In this document: positions 1 to 8,784 of the stretch, piece after piece
How the letters are laid out: each line of letters starts with the position of its first letter
Numbering within the stretch: position 1 is the first letter of the stretch
Assembly: GCA_023255165.1 (NCBI GenBank)
Contig: JALRJD010000019.1
Coordinates: forward strand, 1-16,348
DNA from: Porticoccaceae bacterium
GTDB taxonomy: Bacteria; Pseudomonadota; Gammaproteobacteria; Pseudomonadales; Porticoccaceae
Length of the DNA stretch: 16,348 nucleotides
Reading direction: 5' to 3'
The notes under the pieces: generated by a model
The model's database searches: none
What the model was told of the DNA's origin: nothing
The model's input: only the letters and a program-made list of their open reading frames with translations
Translations under genes and position numbers: made by a program

Positions 1-624
1 ATTTTCCAGAATCGCCAGGGGAATTTCAGAGCTGCGCTCCACCTGCAACCGCTGATCGGCCAGCCGCACCAGATAGGCGGCCTCGGCCAACAGCCAGTCA
101 CCCTGAGTGGCGCTGCCGAGAGTCTGAATCTGCTCGGCCTGACGATTGGCCATCAGGCGCTGGGCATAGAGCTGGTCCTGAAGGTCACTGATCAACTTTA
201 ATTGCTGTTCCGCCGTGCGCCGAGCCAACTGCTGCTGTTGCGCCAGTTTGGCTTCAATATCCGCCAGACTGGAATCGAAGCTTTCGGTTAACGCGCTGCG
301 CTGCTGCCACTGCATCCAGGCCAACCAGCTGGAACCCGCCAGCGCGGCCAATAGCAACAGAACAAAAATGGTTTTCCACAGGCCGGCGCCTTTTTTGGCC
401 TCTGGTTTTATTGTCGGTTTGGACTCTGATTTAAAGCCGGGTTTTGTTGCGGATTGATTGGCGGGCTTTTGGTCAGGCTTTTGGTCAGGCTTTTTATCGG
501 ACTTTTTGTCAAGCTTGCCCGAAGCAGCAGATGCCGATCCAGATACCACCGCGCTCGGCTCGGCTGTCGCTGATGGGTTGCTGTTATCGTCCGCTGCGGG
601 CGATTGCAATTTTTTCTCCGTCAC
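1..624 (-). CDS. hemX: HemX-like inner-membrane protein, C-terminus cut by window edge
   Basis: The 208 visible codons read through to the window edge, so the C-terminal part is missing. After about 75 residues of Lys/Pro/Asp/Gln-rich, low-complexity cytoplasmic leader there is one hydrophobic segment (about residues 83-101). A Gln/Glu-rich coiled-coil stretch follows, then the HemX hallmark GDWLLAEAAYLVRLADQRL. HemX proteins are often annotated as uroporphyrinogen-III C-methyltransferase, but this family lacks the catalytic methyltransferase domain. It is thought to be a membrane scaffold linked to haem synthesis, and that role is not established. Start: a GTG at 624 preceded by AGAGGA at good spacing; another in-frame GTG lies 8 codons upstream without that ribosome site. 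It follows hemD by 105 bases and is probably the distal gene of the algZ-algR-hemCD operon. Identity is firm from the motif plus position; function is weakly known. Confidence 0.9.
   Translation of the reverse strand, partial: MTEKKLQSPAADDNSNPSATAEPSAVVSGSASAASGKLDKKSDKKPDQKPDQKPANQSATKPGFKSESKPTIKPEAKKGAGLWKTIFVLLLLAALAGSSWLAWMQWQQRSALTESFDSSLADIEAKLAQQQQLARRTAEQQLKLISDLQDQLYAQRLMANRQAEQIQTLGSATQGDWLLAEAAYLVRLADQRLQVERSSEIPLAILEN
466..513. repeat. Four 12-bp tandem units inside hemX
   Basis: Four consecutive 12-base units (CTTTTGGTCAGG twice, then two diverged copies) encode KPDQ/KSDK-type four-residue repeats in the charged leader of HemX, just before its membrane segment. The reading frame is kept because the unit is a multiple of three. 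This probably arose by replication slippage in a disordered linker. Confidence 0.75.
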
Positions 625-729
625 CGTTCTTCCTCTTCTATTACTCACTAGCTATTGCTCGACCCTACTCTCTGTAGACAGCTAAACGTATTCAAAGGGT
701 AGCCCGTGGTCGGCTTTTTATGCAACTGC

Positions 730-1521
730 TTAAACAGCCTTTTCCACTGCCGCCAGCATCGCCTCGGGCAGTGCACTCTCGGCGCTGACAATCCGCTGAT
801 AACCCAACTCGCGGGCAATTCCGGCAACCCGCTCACCGGGAACCACCACCACAGTATCAGCGCCCGGCGCTGCCGAGATATCGCCAATCGCCTGCAACAT
901 TTCACCACTGTGGGCAACCAGGCAGTCAACCTGGGGCAGTTGCTGGCGTGCGGCCAGCGCCTGCTGTGGGGCAATTTCGCGACGGTAGAGTTCGCAGTAA
1001 TCAACCCGCGCACCGCGCTCGATTAATGTCTCGGCGAGTATTTCCCGACCGCCGCAACCACGAAAAATAATAATTCGCTGGTCAGTTAAATCCTTCAGCT
1101 GTGGCAACTCCAGCAGCGCTTCACTGTTCTGACGCCCGTCCGCCACCAGCGCCTTGATACCGGCCGCGGCAAGAATTTGCGCGGTCTGTTGACCCACGGC
1201 AAAAAACTCGATGCCCACTGGCAACATCGGCCAGTAGCGATCCAGCCAGTCCAGCGCCAGCTCGGCGGCATTGCCACTGACCACAATAGCTTTATGGAAG
1301 TTGTCCACTTCCAGGATCAGATTTTTAATCGCCTGACTTTCAGGCATCCCGCTGTTGTCGCCGATTGGCTCAATCGATAGCACGGGTCTGTGATGGACCT
1401 CGGCGCCGGCGCGCTCGAGCAGGCTGATAAATTGATCATTCTGGCGCAGCGGCCTGACCACCAGAATCTGTTTTGAATTCAGGCTGCCGCCCGGCTTTGT
1501 CGAATCCGCTGGCTGTGCCAT
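730..1521 (-). CDS. hemD: Uroporphyrinogen-III synthase
   Basis: This enzyme cyclises the linear tetrapyrrole hydroxymethylbilane, inverting ring D, to give uroporphyrinogen III, the precursor of haem, sirohaem and cobalamin. The 263 residues fit the HemD family (about 245-270). Visible family features are the N-terminal ILVVRPLRQ strand, the VVSGNAAELAL segment, the FFAVGQQTA hinge, IIIFRGCGGREIL, and the CELYRREIAP segment followed by VAHSGEML. HemD is poorly conserved, so assignment rests on these scattered motifs plus its place after hemC. The ATG overlaps the hemC stop (TAATG), which implies translational coupling. The first 15 or so residues (Pro/Ser/Gly-rich) before ILVVRP are a mild N-terminal extension. 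A cytoplasmic protein. Confidence 0.95.
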   Translation of the reverse strand: MAQPADSTKPGGSLNSKQILVVRPLRQNDQFISLLERAGAEVHHRPVLSIEPIGDNSGMPESQAIKNLILEVDNFHKAIVVSGNAAELALDWLDRYWPMLPVGIEFFAVGQQTAQILAAAGIKALVADGRQNSEALLELPQLKDLTDQRIIIFRGCGGREILAETLIERGARVDYCELYRREIAPQQALAARQQLPQVDCLVAHSGEMLQAIGDISAAPGADTVVVVPGERVAGIARELGYQRIVSAESALPEAMLAAVEKAV

Positions 1522-2456
1522 TAGTCAGCCCCGTAGACCTCGGCGAGAATATCCCCAGCGCCAGCGGCCAACAGACCCTCGGCCAGTTCAATGCCCAGTT
1601 GCTCGGCCCGATCGGCCGGAGCGGATAACTGTTGCTGCAAAATACGACTACCATCGACGCTACCAACCAGACCGCGCATGGAGAGCAAGTTTGTCGTTTC
1701 ATCGAGCTCCGCGTAACAGGCAATCGGCACCTGACAACCGCCCTGCAATCGTCGGTTCAGGGCTCGCTCGGCGGTCACACGAACCCGTGTCTGGTGGTGT
1801 TCCAGAGGTTTAAGCAGATCAATAGTGGTCTGGTCATTGAGCCGGCATTCAATGCCAACTGCACCCTGACCGCCAGCGGGCAGACAGAGTTCGGCGGAAA
1901 GTCGCGAGGCAATACGACTTTCCATTTCCAGCCTGATCAACCCGGCACTGGCAAGAATAATGGCGTCGTATTCACCGGCATCGAGCTTGGCCAGACGGGT
2001 GTTGACGTTACCGCGCAGATCGCGGATTTTCAGCTCCGGGAAATGGGCGCGAATCTGACACTGGCGGCGCAGGCTGGAAGTGCCCACCACGGCACCGGCA
2101 GGCAGTTGCGCAAGTTCGCTGTAATGGTTGGAGACAAATGCATCCAGAGGATCTTCGCGCTCGCAGATTACGCTGAGGCCGAGCCCTTCGGGAAATTCCA
2201 TCGGCACATCTTTCATCGAGTGCACGGCGATATCGGCGCGATCTTCGAGCATCGCCAGCTCCAGCTCTTTGACAAACAGACCTTTGCCACCGACCTTGGC
2301 CAGCGGTGTATCCAGCAACACATCGCCACGTGTGGTCATGGGCACCAGTTGCACAATCAGTTGCGGATGATTATCCAGCAGGCGGGCTTTGACGAACTCT
2401 GCCTGCCAGAGTGCCAGCGGGCTTTTGCGGGTTGCGATGCGGATGGTTTGAGACAC
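1521..2456 (-). CDS. hemC: Porphobilinogen deaminase (hydroxymethylbilane synthase)
   Basis: This enzyme joins four porphobilinogen molecules into hydroxymethylbilane using a covalently bound dipyrromethane cofactor. Key parts are visible: the start IRIATRKSPLALWQAEFVKA, the loop HSMKDVP with the catalytic Asp, GTSSLRRQ, RDLRGNVNTRL, and LQGGCQVPIA with the cofactor-binding Cys. I prefer the GTG at 2456 (311 aa). It places the catalytic Asp at 83 and the Cys at 241, one off the E. coli positions 84 and 242, and removes a 15-residue tail with no family counterpart. An ATG at 2501 in the same frame, behind AAGGGCGG, gives 326 aa and cannot be excluded. It lies 101 bases after algR (56 from the upstream ATG) and overlaps hemD by one base. 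Confidence 0.96.
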   Translation of the reverse strand: MSQTIRIATRKSPLALWQAEFVKARLLDNHPQLIVQLVPMTTRGDVLLDTPLAKVGGKGLFVKELELAMLEDRADIAVHSMKDVPMEFPEGLGLSVICEREDPLDAFVSNHYSELAQLPAGAVVGTSSLRRQCQIRAHFPELKIRDLRGNVNTRLAKLDAGEYDAIILASAGLIRLEMESRIASRLSAELCLPAGGQGAVGIECRLNDQTTIDLLKPLEHHQTRVRVTAERALNRRLQGGCQVPIACYAELDETTNLLSMRGLVGSVDGSRILQQQLSAPADRAEQLGIELAEGLLAAGAGDILAEVYGAD

Positions 2457-2557
2457 TTGTATTCCATTGCGGTAATGATCAAGTGCGCCATTATCGACCA
2501 TTTGACCGCCCTTGGGCAGCTCTAATACGGGGAATTTACTGTTGACCGATCCCGGCC

Positions 2558-3277
2558 CTAAAGTTCCGGCAGCAATGCCCGCAGCTTTGACTCCAGACGG
2601 CGGCTGACGATTGGTCGCACCGCAATATCACGTACTTTTACCGCCAGATGGCCGTCATTGTAGGCGAGCCCCTCAATCGCGTCCCGCGCCACCAGCGCAC
2701 CACGATGAATGCGCACAAACAGATGCGCGAACTCCTGCTCAATCTCTTTTAAAGTATCCGAGAGCACCGACTCGCCCTGGGCGGTATAGGCGGTGACATA
2801 TTTGTGATCGGCCTGCAGCAGGCGCACCTGTTCGATGGGAACCAACTCGTAACCGCGATAGGTTTTGCAGCACAGATGACGCCGGTGGCTGTGATGTTGG
2901 TCGCCGAGTTGCGCCCGGGTTGCCTGGGTCGCTCGCTGCAGCGCGGCATCCAACTCCTCTTCCTTGATCGGTTTCAGCAGATAGGCGAAGGCTCGGGCAT
3001 CAAAGGCGCGCAGAGCAAAATCTTCATAGGCGGTACAAAAAATCACCACTGGTGGCGGCACCATACGGGTAATTTGCTGTGCCGCCTCAATGCCGTCCAG
3101 CTCTGGCATGCGCACGTCCATCAGCACAATATCGGGCAGCGCGCGCTCCGCCAGCTGCACCGCTTCGGCACCGTTTTGTGCCTGGCCAACTATCTGCACA
3201 TGGTCTTTTTTGTCGAGAATACGCTGCAGACGTATTCGTGCCAGTGATTCATCATCCGCGATCAACACCTTGATCAT
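2558..3277 (-). CDS. algR: LytTR-family response regulator AlgR
   Basis: A 239-residue two-domain regulator. The receiver domain (about residues 1-120) has the acidic pair D8/D9, phosphoacceptor D54 in VLMDVRMPELDG, T82 and K102 in LLKPI. The C-terminal LytTR DNA-binding domain (about 140-237) contains the YRGYELVPIEQVRLLQADHKY strand region and the FVRIHRGALV segment. In Pseudomonas, AlgR controls alginate, type IV pili and rhamnolipid genes; targets here cannot be read from the window. The start is well supported: GGAGGG lies seven bases before the ATG, inside the end of algZ, and only three bases separate algZ stop and algR start. The algZ-algR-hemC order is conserved in Pseudomonas, so the symbol is justified by sequence and context. 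Confidence 0.95.
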   Translation of the reverse strand: MIKVLIADDESLARIRLQRILDKKDHVQIVGQAQNGAEAVQLAERALPDIVLMDVRMPELDGIEAAQQITRMVPPPVVIFCTAYEDFALRAFDARAFAYLLKPIKEEELDAALQRATQATRAQLGDQHHSHRRHLCCKTYRGYELVPIEQVRLLQADHKYVTAYTAQGESVLSDTLKEIEQEFAHLFVRIHRGALVARDAIEGLAYNDGHLAVKVRDIAVRPIVSRRLESKLRALLPEL

Positions 3278-3280
3278 CTA

Positions 3281-4360
3281 TTAACCCTCCAGTGGTTTGA
3301 ATCGAATCCTCGTATGGTAGTGGTTGTGTATTACCGCCTCGTCCAACTCCGCGAGACCGTTAAAAAAAGTATCGAGCCGACAGCGCAGATTTTCCAGTGC
3401 CATTTGATGCCCGGATGTCGCAGCAGTATTTCGATCAGCCGTATCTCGATTAGCCAAGACCTCAGGCAGCGAATTGACCAGATCGATGGTGATCCAGCCC
3501 GGCTTTTCGTCATTAAAGATAGTGATATAGACCGCGCCGCCGTCCACAGCGGGTTGAATACCGTGAAACACCGCATTCTCAATCAGCGGCTGCAAAATCA
3601 GGGCTGGCACACGAATAGCGTTGATGTCGAGCTTGATATCCCAGCTGTATTCCAACCTCTCATCGAGGCGCATTTTTTCAATTTCAAGATAGCGCTGACA
3701 GGCATCCACCTCTTCGCGCAGGCTGACGTCGCTGCTGTTTTGCAGCGCGTAACGAAACAGGTCAGAGAGATTCTCGACAATTTTTTCCGCACGATCGGCA
3801 TCGATATGAATCAGCGTCGCCAGACTGTTCATACTGTTAAATAAAAAATGTGGCCGAATCTTTGCCTGCAGCGCCTGCAGCCGCGCCTCAAGACCGGCGC
3901 TCTGCTGCTGGTGCAAACGCTGCTGCAAATAGTAGAGGCGCAGAATAACTCCGGCTGGGATTGCCGCAATCAAGACAATATCGAGAATGGCAAACAGGTC
4001 GGCGCGCCACTGGCCGGCGGCGGAGTACTGCCGCCAATACTCCGCAACCACCGCACAGAGCGTCGCCGCCAACAGCACCAGCAGGTAATTGGCCAGCGCC
4101 GCGCGGGGCAGAGGCAGGTCGATAAGGTAGTCGCGGGCACTGCACAATAGCAGCGCACTGAGTAGCGCGATCCAGAATATCAGCAGCGCGGCTTTACCCA
4201 GCCAGATAAAATCGAAGTCGGCGATGCCGCTGTGAACCAGCGCCAGCAATAGCGCCAGCAGCGCGGCCATGACAAATAAACCCAACAGCCCCTGCCCATG
4301 GCAGAGGTTGGGAATAAAATAATCGCCTTTTTGGACCTGTTTTGCCCCTGAATCACTCAT
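3281..4360 (-). CDS. algZ: LytS-type sensor histidine kinase AlgZ/FimS
   Basis: A 359-residue inner-membrane kinase, partner of AlgR. Four hydrophobic segments (about 24-44, 53-73, 88-108, 124-143) form the sensor part. A short helix leads to the His_kinase core KIRPHFLFNSMNSL, with phosphoacceptor candidate H171. The ATP-binding part has the N-box LIENAVFHGI (N262), but the usual DxGxG G1 box is not recognisable: the expected place reads DLVNSLPEVL. A later MALENLRCRLDTFFNG helix is typical of AlgZ. This degenerate ATPase region is also a known trait of the AlgZ/FimS family, so it need not mean loss of function. The ATG has only a distant AGGGA upstream. It is the first gene of the operon and diverges from argH across 70 bases. 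Confidence 0.93.
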   Translation of the reverse strand: MSDSGAKQVQKGDYFIPNLCHGQGLLGLFVMAALLALLLALVHSGIADFDFIWLGKAALLIFWIALLSALLLCSARDYLIDLPLPRAALANYLLVLLAATLCAVVAEYWRQYSAAGQWRADLFAILDIVLIAAIPAGVILRLYYLQQRLHQQQSAGLEARLQALQAKIRPHFLFNSMNSLATLIHIDADRAEKIVENLSDLFRYALQNSSDVSLREEVDACQRYLEIEKMRLDERLEYSWDIKLDINAIRVPALILQPLIENAVFHGIQPAVDGGAVYITIFNDEKPGWITIDLVNSLPEVLANRDTADRNTAATSGHQMALENLRCRLDTFFNGLAELDEAVIHNHYHTRIRFKPLEG

Positions 4361-4365
4361 TCGAG

Positions 4366-4395
4366 TTATTGCTCATCCCTGTGATTAGCTATAAT
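4366..4395 (+). promoter_or_regulatory. Predicted sigma-70 promoter of argH
   Basis: A perfect TATAAT at 4390-4395 lies 36 bases before the argH ATG. The best matching -35 is a weak TTATTG at 4366-4371 with an 18-base spacer. The transcript would have a leader of about 29 bases. There is no clear Shine-Dalgarno before argH. Confidence 0.5.
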
Positions 4396-4422
4396 CCTAG
4401 CCGCGATATAACCACTGAGCAA
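4394..4422 (-). promoter_or_regulatory. Possible sigma-70 promoter of the algZ operon
   Basis: On the minus strand TTGCTC (4422-4417) and TAGGAT (4399-4394) are 17 bases apart, giving a start near 4387. The -10 shares two bases with the argH -10 on the other strand, so the two polymerases would compete. The -10 match is only four of six and other promoter types are possible. Confidence 0.3.
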
Positions 4423-4430
4423 CCAAGTCG

Positions 4431-5894
<1,464 letters not shown>

Positions 5895-5922
5895 GCGAAT
5901 AGAGAGTGGTTTATTTGGAGCA

Positions 5923-5973
5923 GCTCTGAATTTAGAACTGCTCTGGATTTACCGCAGCTCTGGATTCACAGCC
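5923..5973. repeat. Three imperfect 17-bp tandem repeats between convergent genes
   Basis: Three units with exact 17-base period start GCTCTGAATTTA, GCTCTGGATTTA and GCTCTGGATTCA (5923, 5940, 5957). They fill most of the argH-cyaY gap and stop at the last base before the cyaY stop codon. The first unit also lies in a near-palindrome (5918-5943, GAGCAG...CTGCTC, about 11 pairs with one mismatch), which could form a hairpin on either transcript. There is no T-run, so it is not a standard terminator. Confidence 0.7.
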
Positions 5974-6294
5974 CTAAAAATCAAAATCGATTGATTCCCC
6001 GGACTGAGCGAGGCAGGCCTCGCTCAGCATAGTGCTGAGCAATTCACCCGTGACCGTGTTGCGCCACGCCTGGTCCTGCAGTTTAAAGTGAAAGCCGCCG
6101 GATTTTGCCGCCAGCCAGATTTCACCAGTGGCAGGTTGCCGCGAAAGAATAATCTGCGAGCCATTTCCTTCGCAGGTAATGGTTAACAAACCGGCGCTGT
6201 TTTCGTAATCCATATCGGCACCGCTGTCGTCAATGCTCTCTTCGATAGAAAACATCAGCTCGTCGACCAGTTGATTGTACTGCGCTTCATTCAT
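5974..6294 (-). CDS. cyaY: CyaY, bacterial frataxin homologue
   Basis: The 106 residues equal the usual length of bacterial frataxin. The first helix MNEAQYNQLVDELMFSIEESIDDS is rich in Asp/Glu and forms the acidic, iron-binding ridge. Next comes the DMDYENSAGLLTITCEGN strand pair, then the conserved SQIILSRQPATGEIWLAAKSGGFHF sheet and the second helix near the C-terminus. CyaY binds iron and the cysteine desulfurase IscS and tunes Fe-S cluster assembly. It is divergent from lptM-lysA, as in Pseudomonas, and convergent with argH. Single-gene transcription from the 6295-6448 region is likely. Confidence 0.94.
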   Translation of the reverse strand: MNEAQYNQLVDELMFSIEESIDDSGADMDYENSAGLLTITCEGNGSQIILSRQPATGEIWLAAKSGGFHFKLQDQAWRNTVTGELLSTMLSEACLAQSGESIDFDF

Positions 6295-6374
6295 TGGCTA
6301 TTTATCTCGCTGTTTTTGCTAAATCCGTCGTTTTAAGGTTGGGTTAGCCTGGCCGGCCCGCGCCGCATATTTGT

Positions 6375-6404
6375 TTGAGTGTGGTCTACCACTGCCGCTA
6401 TACT
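6375..6404 (+). promoter_or_regulatory. Predicted promoter of the lptM-lysA-dapF operon
   Basis: TTGAGT (6375-6380) and TATACT (6399-6404) with an 18-base spacer give a start near 6411. That is 38 bases before the ATG at 6449 and 76 before the alternative ATG at 6487. Matches are four and five of six. Confidence 0.45.
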
Positions 6405-6448
6405 CTCCAGCTTGACCACAGTTGTCTCCAGGGCAGGAATTATAAACC

Positions 6449-6643
6449 ATGTACCAGACTTTATTGGCGCCGCCAAAGGAAAAAAAATGCTCCGTAAAAA
6501 GAGTTAAAACGCTGCAGCTAGCCAGCGCCATCACACTGGTTCTGGCTGCCTCCGGCTGCGGTAACCGGGGCGATCTCTATCTTCCGGAAGATACCGCAAC
6601 CACCTACCAGGCAGTGGCTGAGCAGGGCCAAACCGGCTTTTAA
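6449..6643 (+). CDS. lptM: LptM-like small lipoprotein (YifL family), start or frame in doubt
   Basis: A 64-residue reading with a basic n-region (VKRVK), a hydrophobic core and a lipobox ending ASGC (C37), followed at once by GNRGDLYLPE, the conserved stretch of LptM/YifL lipoproteins. In E. coli LptM helps the LptD-LptE outer-membrane LPS translocon mature; it sits beside lysA/dapF in many gammaproteobacteria, as here. The N-terminus is odd. The ATG at 6449 adds a non-family stretch (MYQTLLAPPKEKKC) before the signal peptide. An ATG at 6487 with an ideal AAAGGA six bases upstream reads MLRKKS then stop. Removing one A from the A5 run at 6496-6500 gives a normal 51-residue lipoprotein, MLRKRVKTLQL and onward, in the long frame. 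Either a sequence error, a real frameshift or the longer start is possible. Confidence 0.8.
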   Translation: MYQTLLAPPKEKKCSVKRVKTLQLASAITLVLAASGCGNRGDLYLPEDTATTYQAVAEQGQTGF

Positions 6644-6679
6644 GTAAAGCCGTTAATTTAAGCGACCGACCACAACACT

Positions 6680-7936
6680 ATGAACCATGCCGTTAGTTCC
6701 CATCAGGGAAACCTTTATATTGAGCAGATGCCGCTCGACGCCATTGCCAATCAATTTGGTACGCCCTGCTACGTCTACAGCAAAGCGGCTATCAGCGCTA
6801 ATTTTCTCGCCTATCAGAACGCGCTGGCCGACAAAGCGCACCTGATCTGCTATGCGGTTAAAGCCAACTCCAATATTGCCGTATTGCAGACACTGGCCGA
6901 GCTGGGCGCCGGGTTTGATATTGTCTCGGTCGGCGAGCTCGAGCGCGTGCTGCGCGCCGGTGGCGATCCCTCCAAGGTGGTCTTTTCCGGTGTCGCCAAA
7001 ACTGCCAGCGACTTGCAGCGCGCTCTGGAACTGGGCATCCACTGCTTTAATGTGGAATCCGAAGCCGAGCTGGAGCTACTCAATCAGACCGCGGCCAATT
7101 GCGGGTTAATCGCTGCCGTATCGCTGCGCGTCAATCCCGATGTCGACGCCCAGACTCATCCCTATATTTCCACCGGTTTGAAAGAGAACAAGTTTGGCAT
7201 TGATATTAATCTGGCGCCGCAGGTCTATCAGCGCGCCGCGCAGATGAGCCATATCAACGTGGTCGGTGTCGACTGCCATATAGGTTCCCAGCTGGTCGAT
7301 ATTGCGCCCTTTGTCGCGGCGCTGGAGAGACTGCTGCTGCTGGTCGATCAACTCAGCGAACTGGGCATTGCACTTGAGCATATTGATATTGGCGGCGGTC
7401 TCGGCGTGCGTTACAACAATGAACAGCCACCGACCGCGGAAAATTATATGGCCGCGGTTTTGCCGCTGCTGCAAGGCCGCAGCGAGACCCTGGTGCTGGA
7501 ACCGGGTCGTTCGATTGTCGCCAATGCCGGCGTACTGCTGACCGAGGTCCAGTATCTGAAAGGCAATGGCGAGAAAAACTTTGCCATTGTCGATGCCGCG
7601 ATGAACGACATGATCCGTCCGGCGCTGTATCAGGCCTGGATGGATATTCAACCGGTTGTCAGCAGCGATGTGCCAGCCGCCGTCTACGATGTAGTCGGCC
7701 CGGTCTGTGAGACTGGTGACTTTCTGGCCAAAGAGCGCTCGCTGGCGATCAGTGCCGGTGACAGACTCTGTCTGTTTTCGGCCGGCGCCTATGGCTTTGT
7801 GATGAGTTCAAACTACAACAGTCGAACCCGGGCGCCAGAACTGATGGTGGACGGCGATCAAGTACATCTGATCCGCAGGCGCGAAACCATCGACGATCTG
7901 TTGAGCGGCGAACAGCTGCTGCCGACAGCCGGATAA
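6680..7936 (+). CDS. lysA: Diaminopimelate decarboxylase
   Basis: This enzyme decarboxylates meso-diaminopimelate to L-lysine. It is a PLP-dependent fold-type III enzyme (alanine-racemase-like barrel plus C-terminal beta domain) working as a dimer in the cytoplasm. The 418 residues show the PLP-binding lysine K61 in YAVKANSN, FDIVSVGELERVL, the H200 motif DCHIGSQ, IDIGGGLGVRY (235-245), the phosphate-binding EPGRSIVANAG (274-284), the substrate-site C343 in GPVCETGDFLA and GAYGFVMSSNYNSR (369-382). No clear Shine-Dalgarno precedes the ATG, but the N-terminal alignment with the family is normal. It lies 36 bases after lptM and five before dapF. Confidence 0.97.
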   Translation: MNHAVSSHQGNLYIEQMPLDAIANQFGTPCYVYSKAAISANFLAYQNALADKAHLICYAVKANSNIAVLQTLAELGAGFDIVSVGELERVLRAGGDPSKVVFSGVAKTASDLQRALELGIHCFNVESEAELELLNQTAANCGLIAAVSLRVNPDVDAQTHPYISTGLKENKFGIDINLAPQVYQRAAQMSHINVVGVDCHIGSQLVDIAPFVAALERLLLLVDQLSELGIALEHIDIGGGLGVRYNNEQPPTAENYMAAVLPLLQGRSETLVLEPGRSIVANAGVLLTEVQYLKGNGEKNFAIVDAAMNDMIRPALYQAWMDIQPVVSSDVPAAVYDVVGPVCETGDFLAKERSLAISAGDRLCLFSAGAYGFVMSSNYNSRTRAPELMVDGDQVHLIRRRETIDDLLSGEQLLPTAG

Positions 7937-7941
7937 CTCCT

Positions 7942-8784
7942 ATGTTGATGAAATTCACCAAAATGCACGGCCTCGGTAACGACTTTGTTGTAATTGATGC
8001 GGTGACACAAAATGTGCGCATCACGGGCGCCATGGCACGCCGTCTCGCTGACCGCAAAACGGGCATCGGCTGTGACCAGGTGCTGGTGGTTGAGCCGCCA
8101 TCGGACCCCGAGGTCGATTTTAACTATCGTATTTTTAATTGCGACGGCGCTGAGGTTGAACAGTGCGGCAATGGTGCCCGCTGTCTGGCACGCTTTGTCC
8201 ACGATCGCCAACTGACCGGCAAAAAGTCAATCCAGGTAAAAACCTGCAATCGCGTGATTACCCTGAACCTGATCAACAAAAATCAGGTTGCGGTGGATAT
8301 GGGCGTCCCCGATCTGGATCCGGCGGCACTGCCGTTTGAGGCGGATCCGCGACCTGAGGGGGCAACTCCGCTCTACGATATTGAGGTCAATGGTAAAGAC
8401 GAGCAGATCTTTGCTGTCTCTATGGGCAACCCCCACGCTGTGCTCAACGTTGCTGATGTCGCCACGGCGCCGGTTGCACAATTGGGCGCGGCGCTGGAGT
8501 CGCATCCGCGCTTTCCCAAGCGCGTCAATGTCGGCTTTATGCAGATTGTTGATCGCAATGAAATTCGGCTCCGAGTGTTTGAGCGCGGAGTCGGTGAAAC
8601 CGACGCCTGCGGTACCGGCGCCTGCGCCGCGGCAGTTGCCGCTATCCAGCAACAAGTGGTCGATTCACCGGTCACTGTGCAGCTGACCCGCGGGACGCTG
8701 AAAATAGACTGGAAAGGTGAAGGCCATCCACTGATAATGACCGGACCTGCAGCGACAGTTTTTCATGGACGCATACGAATATGA
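7942..8784 (+). CDS. dapF: Diaminopimelate epimerase
   Basis: Converts LL- to meso-diaminopimelate, used for peptidoglycan cross-linking and as LysA substrate. It is a PLP-independent racemase with two catalytic cysteines, both present: C75 in EQCGNGARC and C223 in TDACGTGACAAAV. The start MLMKFTKMHGLGNDFVVID matches the family; an ATG two codons in would trim only Met-Leu. Other hallmarks are GIGCDQVLVV (41-50), FNCDGAEVEQ, VSMGNPHAV (159-167) and RVFERGVGET. The 280 residues are usual. The last bases overlap the next gene as ATGA, so the two are translationally coupled. Confidence 0.97.
   Translation: MLMKFTKMHGLGNDFVVIDAVTQNVRITGAMARRLADRKTGIGCDQVLVVEPPSDPEVDFNYRIFNCDGAEVEQCGNGARCLARFVHDRQLTGKKSIQVKTCNRVITLNLINKNQVAVDMGVPDLDPAALPFEADPRPEGATPLYDIEVNGKDEQIFAVSMGNPHAVLNVADVATAPVAQLGAALESHPRFPKRVNVGFMQIVDRNEIRLRVFERGVGETDACGTGACAAAVAAIQQQVVDSPVTVQLTRGTLKIDWKGEGHPLIMTGPAATVFHGRIRI

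Noticed and set aside
1632..2525. A 297-codon open frame on the plus strand across hemC
   Set aside because: It is entirely antisense to hemC, whose catalytic motifs are intact; long antisense frames are common in such GC-biased codon use.
5923..5973. CRISPR-like array from the 17-bp repeats
   Set aside because: The units are contiguous, imperfect and lack spacers; no cas genes are nearby.
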